A DNA stretch of 9,542 nucleotides from Planctomycetaceae bacterium (GCA_031274045.1 JAISQS010000668.1:1-9542); one strand, 5' to 3'. Positions 1 to 6,639 are shown, counted from the first letter of the stretch. Program-made: numbers and translations. The notes: generated from the letters alone by a model not told the origin.

Positions 1-146
1 TCTGTAAAAAAACTCGCATTCATAGCCTACATATATATACATCCACGCGCAAGGACATAAGCTTTCGTTATTCTGATGAACGTGGGAAAGTAATAATTGA
101 ATCTAGAGACAGAAACGAACAGTACAATCAATTAGAAAATAAATAA
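1..146 (+). CDS. C-terminal tail of an unrecognised protein (partial)
   Basis: The frame whose codons begin at base 3 is open from the window edge to a TAA at 144-146, giving 47 residues. It ends with a charged tail that reads like ordinary protein (RYSDERGKVIIESRDRNEQY, then NQLENK). No start codon is needed because the gene enters from outside the window. I do not recognise the family, and the tail is too short to assign a domain. The composition, rich in Arg, Glu, Asp and Asn with no low-complexity stretch, argues for real coding sequence rather than chance. It lies next to restriction-modification remnants, so it may belong to the same defence region, but that is inference only. Confidence 0.5.
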   Translation, partial: CKKTRIHSLHIYTSTRKDISFRYSDERGKVIIESRDRNEQYNQLENK

Positions 147-671
147 TTTGCAAATGGCGTGAGATTTAGTGACCCTGCACAGAAACTAAACCATAGGCCA
201 CTAATTTCTGAGCTCACAATAAATTATCTTGCCGGGTGTATCAGCTGATCCGTAACGTTCCGCCACCAGCTGATGTTACGCAGCAAAGTGGTATCTCTGC
301 AAGTGAACTATGTCTGAACATTGTAACGATGTTTGTTTTGAGGATAACAGTTTGCACTTTTTAACTCCTTATCGAAGAAGTCAAAGCACATGTGCAGTTA
401 CCCACTAATCCAATTCGAGATACCAAGGCGGAACATGTTACGAAATGACTGAGTATCCCTAGAACACGTGCGATTATATTGTTAACTGCCACCAGATTAA
501 TAGGCATACAGTGGCGCCTCTATGTCTCTTTGTCGGGAATTCATATGGTTTTTCATTGTTTTCTTCCACCCTCAAATAAATGGCCTGAGTAGTAAAGTGC
601 AGGATACTTGAACCCACAACCTTCCGGACATCCTGCCATTTTTCATTCCATCTTAACAGACAAGAGAAAAA
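147..671. other. Gene-poor stretch upstream of the truncated endonuclease
   Basis: About 525 bases contain no ORF that looks like a protein. Visible structures are a CGTAAC/GTTACG inverted repeat with two CAGCTGAT direct repeats near 240-280, and the tRNA-like inverted repeat at 599-636. A 38-codon minus-strand reading frame (GTG at 357 to TGA at 241) has an AAGGAG about 7 bases ahead of its start. It has no recognisable similarity and is too short to call. Nothing here resembles the missing N-terminal domain of the endonuclease that follows, so the stretch probably replaced that domain by deletion or insertion. Confidence 0.5.
599..636. repeat. Inverted repeat GCAGGAT/ATCCTGC enclosing a tRNA-T-arm-like sequence
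   Basis: GCAGGAT (599-605) and ATCCTGC (630-636) are a perfect 7-bp inverted repeat around 24 bases. Read on the minus strand, the interior contains GGTTGTGGGTTCAAGT, which looks like the variable region and T-loop of a tRNA. The second half of the T-stem (CCCAC expected) is absent, and there is no D-arm or anticodon arm, so this is not a functional tRNA gene. It could be a decayed tRNA end left at an integration site, or chance. Confidence 0.3.
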
Positions 672-1193
672 TTGCCGGACATTTTCATACGAAAACGGGA
701 CATTGAAAAAATTCCTGTAAAGTTGCCGAATAGTAAATTACTTGATCTTTCACTTAACGCACATAATGTTTTACAAAAAGCAATCATAGAAGAATTTCTT
801 CCGCGTTTCGGTAACGATTGCGAATTGCTTTACGTTGGCGATACTGCAAATAAATTACTTTATGTTGAACAAAAAAGATTAAACGAACTACGATTTTGCG
901 AATTATTGTACAACAAATTACCTGACATAATCGCTTACAATCAAGCGAAAAACTGGCTTTATCTTATCGAAGCCGTTCATAGCTCCGGTACAATGAGCGA
1001 AACAAGAGTTTTGGAATTGAAGCGAATGTTGGAAGATTGCAAAGCGGAATTAATTTTTGTGACAGCGTTTTTAGCGAGGGCGGAATTCAAGAAGTGGATG
1101 CTTGATATTGCTTGGGAGACGGAGGTTTGGATTGCTGATAATCCTGATCACATGATACATTTTAACGGACATAAATTTTTGGGAGCGTACTAA
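672..1193 (+). pseudogene. BsuBI/PstI-family type II restriction endonuclease, C-terminal domain only (5'-truncated)
   Basis: The 173 residues match what I know of the C-terminal catalytic domain of the BsuBI/PstI family. The motifs in order are LLYVGDTANKLL (52-63), LPDIIAYN (83-90), WLYLIEAVHSSGT (95-107), LIFVTAF (127-133) and the family signature IAWETEVWIADNPDHMIHFNG (146-166). The Pro-Asp at 84-85 and Glu100 fit the divergent PD-(D/E)XK core of this family. Full-length members are roughly 315-330 residues, so the N-terminal winged-helix specificity domain is missing. The frame is closed by a TAA at 654-656, and the only usable start is TTG 672 with no convincing ribosome site. No partner methyltransferase of the BsuBI/PstI type is nearby. 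I read it as a relic of an older system. A solo catalytic domain kept for another use is less likely. Confidence 0.8.
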
Positions 1194-1342
1194 CATTTTA
1201 TTTTTCATAAAAAGTACAACACACATCCAATTTACCAGTAAAAAATCACAATGCCCGCATTTTCTGAAATTCGACGACTACCCTCATGTCGATTTGTGGT
1301 TGTTTTTTCAATCCTTGTAATCACGTTATTTTGCTGAATATC

Positions 1343-1347
1343 GGAGG
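1343..1347 (+). promoter_or_regulatory. Ribosome binding site of the methyltransferase gene
   Basis: GGAGG lies 6 bases before ATG 1354 and fixes that start. It is the strongest Shine-Dalgarno sequence on the left half of the window. A weak promoter candidate (TTGTGG 1294-1299, 16-base gap, TGTAAT 1316-1321) and a TCGAC/GTCGA inverted repeat (1271-1275/1288-1292) lie upstream. Neither is strong enough to call separately. Confidence 0.7.
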
Positions 1348-1353
1348 AACTTT

Positions 1354-2763
1354 ATGTCAATAACAGAATATCAACACCAACGACAATTTTTGTACCAAAA
1401 AATGCGTAGTCGTATTGTTACGGCGAATTTGTTGACTCGCCGATTGGTTAGTTTTCAGGCAAATAAACTACTACCGTTTTATCGTTGGTTCAAATACAAG
1501 GAAGGTTTTTCCGCCCAACTTGTTAGTTTTTTTCTTGAAAAACTTCATAACAAGCCGGGAAAATTACTTGATCCGTTTGCCGGCATGGGGACAACACTTT
1601 TCACGGGGCAAGAACTTGGTTGGCAATCAATCGGTATTGAATTATTGCCGGTTGGTGCGTTTGTCATTAAAGCTCGTGAAGCAGCAAATCACGTCAGTAG
1701 ACAGGAAATACAAAAGACGGTTCAGCATATTTTTAGCAAAATGCCGACAGTAGATTTGCCAAATACATTAAAGCATATTGCCACTACAAAAGATGCATTT
1801 TTGCCGGAAACAGAAGAACAAATCAACCGATACATTAGCGTTTGCAGCAGCCTCAAAGAAGGTTACCTAAAAACGCTTTTACAGTTTGCGGCATTTTCGA
1901 TTCTTGAAGAGATAAGTTTTACCCGCAAAGACGGACAGTTTCTGCGTTGGGATTACCGGTCGAAACGGGATTTGTCCGGCAAACCGTTCGACAAGGGAAA
2001 AATCTACACTTTTGATGAAGCGTTTCAAAATAAAATAGAGATGATATTAGACGACATTTCCGAAACACGAACATCACTTTTTGAGAACGCAAAGTTGACA
2101 GCGAAACATTCACCAATTCAATTGATTGAAGGAACGTGTTTAGAAAAATTGCCATCAATGGAAGATAATTCGTTTGATTTTATAATGACTTCGCCGCCGT
2201 ATTGTAATCGATATGATTACACAAGAACGTATGCGTTGGAGTTAGTTTATCTTGGTAAGAATCAAGATGATGTACGCAATTTACGTCAGGCGTTGTTATC
2301 TTGTACCGTCGAAAATAAAGACAAAAAAGATTTTTTGAAAGCGGTTTATAAAACGCATGATAAAGAAAAATGGTTTAACCGCATTCATAAAATCTATGAG
2401 AGCAATCCGGCAATGAAAGAAGTCAATGCCGTTTTGGATGAATTGAACCGTTTGGAATTGCTCAACAATAAAAGCGTTTCACGAATGGTGAAAAACTATT
2501 TTTACGAAATGTGTTTTGTGATTGCCGAGATGTCGCGTTTACTAAAACGTAAAGGATATTGCGTAATGGTAAACGACAACGTCCGATATGGCGGTGAAGA
2601 AATACCTGTTGATTTAATCTTATCGAGTTTTGCAGAAGACTTCGGTTTCGAGGTTAAACAGATTTATGTTTTACCACAGGGCAAAGGCAACAGCAGTCAA
2701 CAAATGGGAACGTATGGTAAAACCGACCTTCGTAAATGCGTATATTTATGGCAAAAAAAATAA
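1354..2763 (+). CDS. Type II DNA methyltransferase, N4-cytosine type, AvaI/BsoBI-like
   Basis: This 469-residue protein is an S-adenosylmethionine-dependent DNA methyltransferase that should protect host DNA from the downstream endonuclease. A motif X-like FKYKEGFS lies at about 46-53. Motif I, LLDPFAGMGTTL, is at 71-82, with SIGIELLPVGA about 10 residues later. The catalytic motif IV, TSPPY, is at 279-283, followed by NRYDYTRTYALELVYLG. TSPPY is typical of amino-methyltransferases, mostly N4-cytosine. The roughly 195 residues between motifs I and IV probably carry target recognition. Published AvaI and BsoBI methylases are described as N4-cytosine enzymes of similar size, and in AvaI the methylase gene precedes the endonuclease gene, as here. 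Predicted target CYCGRG is inferred from the partner. Its 3' end overlaps the endonuclease gene and ends in A8-TAA. The gene is visibly AT-richer than the beta-helix gene. Confidence 0.85.
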   Translation: MSITEYQHQRQFLYQKMRSRIVTANLLTRRLVSFQANKLLPFYRWFKYKEGFSAQLVSFFLEKLHNKPGKLLDPFAGMGTTLFTGQELGWQSIGIELLPVGAFVIKAREAANHVSRQEIQKTVQHIFSKMPTVDLPNTLKHIATTKDAFLPETEEQINRYISVCSSLKEGYLKTLLQFAAFSILEEISFTRKDGQFLRWDYRSKRDLSGKPFDKGKIYTFDEAFQNKIEMILDDISETRTSLFENAKLTAKHSPIQLIEGTCLEKLPSMEDNSFDFIMTSPPYCNRYDYTRTYALELVYLGKNQDDVRNLRQALLSCTVENKDKKDFLKAVYKTHDKEKWFNRIHKIYESNPAMKEVNAVLDELNRLELLNNKSVSRMVKNYFYEMCFVIAEMSRLLKRKGYCVMVNDNVRYGGEEIPVDLILSSFAEDFGFEVKQIYVLPQGKGNSSQQMGTYGKTDLRKCVYLWQKK

Positions 2764-3704
2764 TATCGTACATTAAATCAGCCGCAGATTTGATAACGCC
2801 GCACGAAGCAACACGTGCCGGTTTTGTTGCGATGGCACTTGAAAAAAACTTTTTGGCTTCGCCTTTTGTCGAGCAAGCAAAAATACTAAAAGTTCTCGCA
2901 TCACAAGCAAGCGTAGCGAAAGATTTGTTGTCGATTACGGAATTGCGGGATGGTTTATTGACGGCATCGGGATTATCTGATAAATCACTCAACTATCTTT
3001 CGGATGTGGACAAGAAAAATGCAATCAATAACCTGATCGAATGTTTTCTTGAACCTGCGGGAATCTCATTTGTCGATGAATTGGTCTATCGTTTTTTGAT
3101 TGTCAAAGGTGATACGCTTGGCGGGAAGACACGAAATTTAGCGGGAGCATTGGGCGAACAAAAATTTTTGCGGGCAATGATTGCATCTTTCGATTTGGCA
3201 GGAATTGCTTATCAATGGTTGGATTCGGAATCACACACTTGGAAACTAGCAACGGATGCGGTTGGAATAGAGAAAAGGATTAAGGCTCTTCATTGGCGGG
3301 ATAGATTGCTTTATCTGAATTTGAAGGTTCCGCTTGTAACAAAAGAAGGCAAAAAAGTTGATTTGATTCTTTTGAACGGGGATAAAGCGGAAACTTTTCG
3401 GGGAAGCGATTCAATTTTGACACATCATAGACGGTACATTGCGTTGGGTGAATTGAAAGCCGGTATTGATCCTGCCGGTGCGGATGAACATTGGAAAACG
3501 GCGGACATGGCATTGAAGCGAATCCGAGCAAGTTTTGAGGGCGAAGGTTTGAATCCACATTTGTTTTTTATTGGTGCCGCTATCGAAAAAGCGATGGCTA
3601 GAGAAATTTTTGAACAGATACAAAACGGCACTTTATCCTGTGCGGCTAATTTGACAAATGAGGAACAGTTGGCAATGATTTGCCAGTGGATTATCGGATT
3701 GTAA
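2736..3704 (+). CDS. Type II restriction endonuclease, AvaI/BsoBI family (predicted C^YCGRG)
   Basis: The 322 residues match the AvaI/BsoBI family along their whole length, and BsoBI is about 323 residues. N-terminal family blocks are visible: ITPHEATRAGF (20-30), SPFVEQAKILKVLASQA (42-58), and FLEPAG-SFVDELVYRFL-KGDTLGG (about 104-130). The catalytic core is Asp209 (KKVDLIL), then Glu239 and Lys241 in LGELKAGIDPAGADEHWKTA, with His252. These correspond to the D, E-x-K and H active-site residues reported for BsoBI, so the enzyme looks intact. The C-terminal block FFIGAAIEKAMAREIFEQI is also typical. There are two possible starts, ATG 2736 (28-base overlap with the methylase) or ATG 2748 (16-base overlap, 318 residues). 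Neither has a Shine-Dalgarno, which suggests translational coupling to the methylase. Both starts precede an A8 run, so tract length determines the frame. Confidence 0.88.
   Translation: MRIFMAKKIISYIKSAADLITPHEATRAGFVAMALEKNFLASPFVEQAKILKVLASQASVAKDLLSITELRDGLLTASGLSDKSLNYLSDVDKKNAINNLIECFLEPAGISFVDELVYRFLIVKGDTLGGKTRNLAGALGEQKFLRAMIASFDLAGIAYQWLDSESHTWKLATDAVGIEKRIKALHWRDRLLYLNLKVPLVTKEGKKVDLILLNGDKAETFRGSDSILTHHRRYIALGELKAGIDPAGADEHWKTADMALKRIRASFEGEGLNPHLFFIGAAIEKAMAREIFEQIQNGTLSCAANLTNEEQLAMICQWIIGL
2753..2760 (+). other. A8 homopolymer, possible slippery site at the methylase/endonuclease junction
   Basis: The methylase frame here reads CAA AAA AAA TAA, which contains an A-AAA-AAA heptamer directly before the stop. 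The endonuclease gene is in the -1 frame. A -1 slip would read on into ATA ATA TCG and produce a methylase-endonuclease fusion. The same tract lies just after both endonuclease start codons, so a change in its length would put the endonuclease out of frame. The slippery geometry is seen in the sequence, but its use is not shown. Confidence 0.35.
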
Positions 3705-3849
3705 CATCACAAGTCAATCGCAAAAATGAATGAACAAAAACTCTTGTCCAAAAATATCCGCGCAACAACTGATATAGCGCAACGAAAAAACCGATGTAAA
3801 ATCCGCGAAAGGCGTTTGTGGATTTGACTCCGTATCTTGTGGCGGAGAG

Positions 3850-4164
3850 TTGAAACGGCTACTTCATTTTAGTATTATTATGGTATGTCTTTTCGGGTTG
3901 TTTGTGATTTGTGATTTGTGGGATTTGAGTTTGGTGGAGGATGTTATTGTGAAAACAAAGCGTGAAATTATTCTTACAAAAAAAATTGAGCGTCGTGATA
4001 ATAAGATAGATATTTACAAGAAAGAGCTATTGGTTTATAAGGCGAAATTACGTCGGATGCGTCAGAAGATACGCGAAATAACCGAAAGCAAAAATAATTG
4101 GAAACAAAAGTACGCTGAATGGTCAAACCAATTAAAAAAAGCAAAGAGACGCTTGTCGAAATAA
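3850..4164 (+). CDS. Small membrane-anchored, basic coiled-coil protein of unknown function
   Basis: This 104-residue frame starts at TTG 3850, with GGCGGAG a few bases upstream (close spacing). It ends in TAA at 4162-4164. Residues about 6-24 (HFSIIMVCLFGLFVICDLW) form one hydrophobic segment suited to a membrane anchor. Residues about 35-104 are dominated by Lys, Arg, Glu and Gln with heptad-like spacing and read as a long alpha-helical coiled coil that is strongly basic. ATG 3880 is an alternative start but has no ribosome site and would shorten the membrane segment. The frame is open upstream to 3778 without an earlier start. It follows the endonuclease by 145 bases on the same strand and could be cotranscribed. 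I recognise no family. Confidence 0.4.
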   Translation: MKRLLHFSIIMVCLFGLFVICDLWDLSLVEDVIVKTKREIILTKKIERRDNKIDIYKKELLVYKAKLRRMRQKIREITESKNNWKQKYAEWSNQLKKAKRRLSK

Positions 4165-4210
4165 GCTGCCGCTTTTCGTTTCAATATTTCAACTCTACAC
4201 GCGCAAAAAA

Positions 4211-4253
4211 AACGCGGCAAAAAACTGTGCAGGCAAGATGCTCACAATTTTTG
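4211..4253 (+). terminator. CAAGATGC-core hairpin repeat, copy 1 (terminator-like)
   Basis: An A-rich tract (4219-4224) precedes TGTG (4226-4229), an internal CAAGATGC, and CACA (4243-4246), then five T (4248-4252). This A-tract/stem/T-tract layout resembles a bidirectional intrinsic terminator, although the stem is short. The first 36 bases match copy 2 at 6554 in 32 positions. The outer CGCGGC arm is present on the left but has lost its partner on the right (TTTGGGAC instead of TTTGCCGCG). It could end transcripts from the restriction-modification side. Confidence 0.5.
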
Positions 4254-4367
4254 GGACATAGTTCATTTGTAATATGTCAGTGAAATACTTCAACGCTGTA
4301 GAAAAAAACAAACCTTATTTACGACCTGATTTTCTTACAAAAACAACATTAGTAGCGCGAGTAGTTT

Positions 4368-4427
4368 TTAGTAGTCAGTTTTTAGTTTTCAGTGTCAATC
4401 CACTAAAAACTAAAAACTTGCTACTAA
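4368..4427. repeat. 27-bp near-perfect inverted repeat of the AGTTTTTAGTTTT type
   Basis: The left arm 4368-4394 and right arm 4401-4427 are reverse complements over 27 bases with three mismatches, around a 6-base loop (TCAATC). The arms are built from repeated TTTTAG/CTAAAA words. Such AACTAAAAACTAAAAA-type elements are a known style of non-coding repeat in several bacterial genomes, so this is probably a dispersed palindromic or MITE-like element. No T-run or gene end makes it an obvious terminator. Confidence 0.6.
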
Positions 4428-4473
4428 TAAAGCCGGATATTTCGCTGATATATTACGTTCATTTTATTTATTC

Positions 4474-4501
4474 TTGACAAAAAAATTTTCCGGCGTATCA
4501 T
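4474..4501 (+). promoter_or_regulatory. Predicted sigma70-type promoter for the beta-helix gene
   Basis: A perfect -35 box TTGACA (4474-4479) is followed after 16 bases by TATCAT (4496-4501), which matches TATAAT in four of six positions. The direction and distance suit the beta-helix gene. Transcription would start near 4508 and leave a leader of about 140 bases. This is the best promoter match I found in the window. Confidence 0.55.
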
Positions 4502-4592
4502 CACGCCGTCTTTGGTAAAATCGTGACTAAATTCGCCGCGCATAACGCCAAAAATTCCAGCAAATTCACAACACACAATTCCAAACACGAAA

Positions 4593-4620
4593 CCAAAACA
4601 TACCAATTTTCATGTTTTGG
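4593..4620 (+). other. Hairpin in the leader of the beta-helix gene
   Basis: CCAAAACAT (4593-4601) and ATGTTTTGG (4612-4620) form a perfect 9-bp stem with a 10-base loop, ending 12 bases before the ribosome site. No T-run follows, so it is not an intrinsic terminator. It could affect mRNA stability or serve as an operator. Function is unknown. Confidence 0.4.
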
Positions 4621-4632
4621 AACAAGTCTATT

Positions 4633-4640
4633 AGAAAGGA
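4633..4640 (+). promoter_or_regulatory. Ribosome binding site fixing the start of the beta-helix gene
   Basis: AGAAAGGA lies 8 bases before ATG 4649. It selects this start over the longer frame from 4523 and over the internal ATG at 4694, neither of which has a comparable site. The same AGAAAGGA occurs upstream of the DUF1559 start on the other strand. Confidence 0.65.
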
Positions 4641-4648
4641 CATTGACT

Positions 4649-6553
4649 ATGAAAACCTTTGTTAGAAGTATATTGACCGTGCAAACACGAATCATGAAAC
4701 TTACGTTCTTGCTGTCGGCTCTGATGATATTGCTGACAGTTCCGGCGCAGGCACTGGATGACGGTGTTGTCTTGAGATTATACGTTTCGCCCAACGGCAG
4801 CGACACCAACCCCGGCACAGAGAAAAAACCGTTCAAGACAATCGCCAAAGCTCAGAAAATTTTGCGTACCGCTAAACCTGAAAAAGACGGCGACAAAGAA
4901 GTGATCCTTTTGTCCGGAACGTATTGGCTTACCGAGCCGTTGCGGTTTGCTCCCGAAGATGCCGGAACGATATCGGTACATGGAGCGCATCATAAGGTTT
5001 TTTACAAAGGACGTGACGCGGTGATTTCCGGCGGAAGAGTGATTCGCGGTTTTACGCCGCTGGAAGATGGGATTGTCGCGGCAGATGTTCCTGAAGCTAA
5101 ATCGGGAAAATGGACATTTCGCGATCTGTACGTGAATGATGTGCGTGCGGTACGTGCAAGATTTCCAAACGAAGGTTATCTCCGTGTTGCCAAAAGAGGG
5201 GAAGACCGGCGGACGAATTTCTTTTTTAAACCCGATGAATTGAAACCGGTTGATGATTTGGAACAGGCGGAGCTTGTTTTCCTGCATGATTGGTCAATTA
5301 CCCGTACACCGATTAAGTCTATTGACACGGACAAGTCGCAGCTCACCGTTCCGATTCAGATTGGCGGAAGTTTTGATTTTTTTCGCATTGATGGTTTTGA
5401 GCCGCACGCCCGTTATTTTCTTGAAAATTCCAGAGCGTATCTCGATGCCCCCGGAGAATGGTTTCTTGATGCCAAAGCAGGTAAACTCTACTACAAACTT
5501 AAAGACGGTGAAACTGCGGAAAACATCAAAGTCATTGCGCCGGCGGCATCTCAACTTCTTGTTGTCGAAGGAACCCAAGACAAGCCGGTAACAAATCTTC
5601 ATTTTTGCAATCTGGATTTCAAACACACTGCGTTCAAAGAAAAACCACAAAAAACGTACTGGGGAATGCAGGCGGCGGTCTATTACGAACCGGTGTTTCG
5701 CGAAACGCCGAATGACAAAGGTAAGATGTTTGATTTTCGTGTTGTCACGGAGGTGCCTGCGGCGGTTCAGTGGGACTTCGCAGAAAACTGTACGATGGAC
5801 AATTGTTCGTTCCGGCATTTCGGGGAAAACGGACTTTGGATCGGAAAATCGTGTTATGCCAATCAGGTTCAAAACTGCGTTTTTGAAGACATCGGTGCCA
5901 ACGCGATTATGATCGGAACGCATCAAAAAAGCGACACGGCGCGGTGTAATGTGATTGCGTTCAGCCGCGTGGTCAAGCCGGGTCAAACGCTTTACGGTGC
6001 AGTGGGAATCTGGATCGGTCTGACGCAAAATTCCACCGTTGACCGCTGTGAAGTTCGTGACGCTCCTTATACAGGTGTGTCGCTCGGTTGGGAGTGGAGC
6101 GATTCGAAAACTCCGGCTAAAGAGAATTGTGTTTTGGGATGCAATCTGCATCATTGTATGCTCACTCTTTCCGACGGCGGAGCAATTTACACTTTGGGTC
6201 GTCAGCCGAGATCGCGTCTGGCTTTCAACACGATTCATGACATTCCGCAAAACGCAGGTCGTGCCGAAAGCAACGGAATGTTTCTTGATCAGGGGACTGC
6301 GGATTTCACGATAGACTACAATCTAATTGTTGATACGTATCGACCTTCGCTCCGGTTTCATCTTGCGGGAAACAATCTTGTGGAGAACAACTTCTTTTCA
6401 CGCAGCGGCAAGATTCCGGCGTTCATCACTTACGACAAAACACCGAAAGAGAACATCACGCTCAAACAAAACGCGGTCGGTGCAAAAGACGAAATAACTC
6501 CAAAATTCAAGGACACCGTGAAAGACCTGCTCTTCGACTACCGCACAAGATAA
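4649..6553 (+). CDS. Secreted right-handed parallel beta-helix protein (carbohydrate-active enzyme-like)
   Basis: The 634-residue protein begins with a signal peptide: a basic start, a hydrophobic core at about 18-31, and a likely cleavage after AQA (33-35). The mature N-terminus has LYVSPNGSDTNPGT (44-57) and PFKTIAKAQ, the DUF1565-like opening of secreted beta-helix proteins. Then come ISGGRVIRGF and LYVNDVRAVRARFPNEGY (about 155-175), a layout seen in large polysaccharide-related beta-helix families such as GH141-like proteins. The centre and C-terminal half carry repeated Asn/Cys-rich coil turns (AENCTMDNCSF, NQVQNCVFEDIGANAI, DGGAIYTLG, FNTIHDIP). It probably binds or cleaves polysaccharide outside the cytoplasm, but I cannot assign substrate or catalytic residues. 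It is a single-gene unit with its own promoter and a terminator 3 bases after the stop. It is clearly GC-richer than the restriction genes. Confidence 0.85.
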   Translation: MKTFVRSILTVQTRIMKLTFLLSALMILLTVPAQALDDGVVLRLYVSPNGSDTNPGTEKKPFKTIAKAQKILRTAKPEKDGDKEVILLSGTYWLTEPLRFAPEDAGTISVHGAHHKVFYKGRDAVISGGRVIRGFTPLEDGIVAADVPEAKSGKWTFRDLYVNDVRAVRARFPNEGYLRVAKRGEDRRTNFFFKPDELKPVDDLEQAELVFLHDWSITRTPIKSIDTDKSQLTVPIQIGGSFDFFRIDGFEPHARYFLENSRAYLDAPGEWFLDAKAGKLYYKLKDGETAENIKVIAPAASQLLVVEGTQDKPVTNLHFCNLDFKHTAFKEKPQKTYWGMQAAVYYEPVFRETPNDKGKMFDFRVVTEVPAAVQWDFAENCTMDNCSFRHFGENGLWIGKSCYANQVQNCVFEDIGANAIMIGTHQKSDTARCNVIAFSRVVKPGQTLYGAVGIWIGLTQNSTVDRCEVRDAPYTGVSLGWEWSDSKTPAKENCVLGCNLHHCMLTLSDGGAIYTLGRQPRSRLAFNTIHDIPQNAGRAESNGMFLDQGTADFTIDYNLIVDTYRPSLRFHLAGNNLVENNFFSRSGKIPAFITYDKTPKENITLKQNAVGAKDEITPKFKDTVKDLLFDYRTR

Positions 6554-6604
6554 AACGCGGCAAAAAACAGTGCGGACAAGATGCTCGCACCATTTTTTGC
6601 CGCG
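6554..6604. terminator. CAAGATGC-core hairpin repeat, copy 2: likely bidirectional terminator
   Basis: CGCGGCAAAAAA (6556-6567) and TTTTTTGCCGCG (6593-6604) are perfect 12-bp arms enclosing a nested GTGCG (6570-6574)/CGCAC (6586-6590) stem with CAAGATGC in the loop. The A6/T6 tracts on either side of the inner stem make it readable as an intrinsic terminator on both strands. It sits between the convergent beta-helix and lipoprotein genes. It is the intact form of the repeat at 4211. Confidence 0.65.
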
Positions 6605-6639
6605 AAACGGCAACCAGATCGGAACACAAAACATCACAA

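Larger units (their letters stand above)
4165..4648. other. Intergenic region with repeats and a promoter
   Basis: This 484-base gap separates the restriction-modification block from the beta-helix gene. It holds a terminator-like repeat (4211-4253), a 60-base near-perfect inverted repeat (4368-4427), a sigma70-type promoter (4474-4501) and a leader hairpin (4593-4620). A 67-codon frame at 4274-4477 has no ribosome site, and much of its translation comes from the inverted repeat, so it is not called. Confidence 0.6.

Noticed and set aside
264..285. Similarity of GATGTTACGCAGCA to class 1 integron 5' conserved sequence
   Set aside because: Only about 14 bases recalled from memory, no integrase, no attC-like site and no cassette; most likely coincidence.
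241..357. 38-residue minus-strand ORF with an AAGGAG ahead of a GTG start
   Set aside because: Good ribosome-site spacing, but the peptide has no recognisable features and the surrounding DNA lacks coding character; mentioned only inside the gap entry.
3726..3849. Short frames between the endonuclease and the coiled-coil gene (33 residues from ATG 3726; a tail reading AFVDLTPYLVAES)
   Set aside because: They look protein-like in places but are too short, overlap in different frames and have no ribosome site; at most remnants of a degraded gene.
4274..4477. 67-residue plus-strand ORF
   Set aside because: No ribosome site, and its middle is simply the translation of the TTTTAG-type inverted repeat.
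5294..6250. 318-residue minus-strand ORF opposite the beta-helix gene
   Set aside because: A shadow of the plus-strand coding sequence: Arg/Thr-rich, no domain, no ribosome site, whereas the plus strand has a signal peptide and family motifs.
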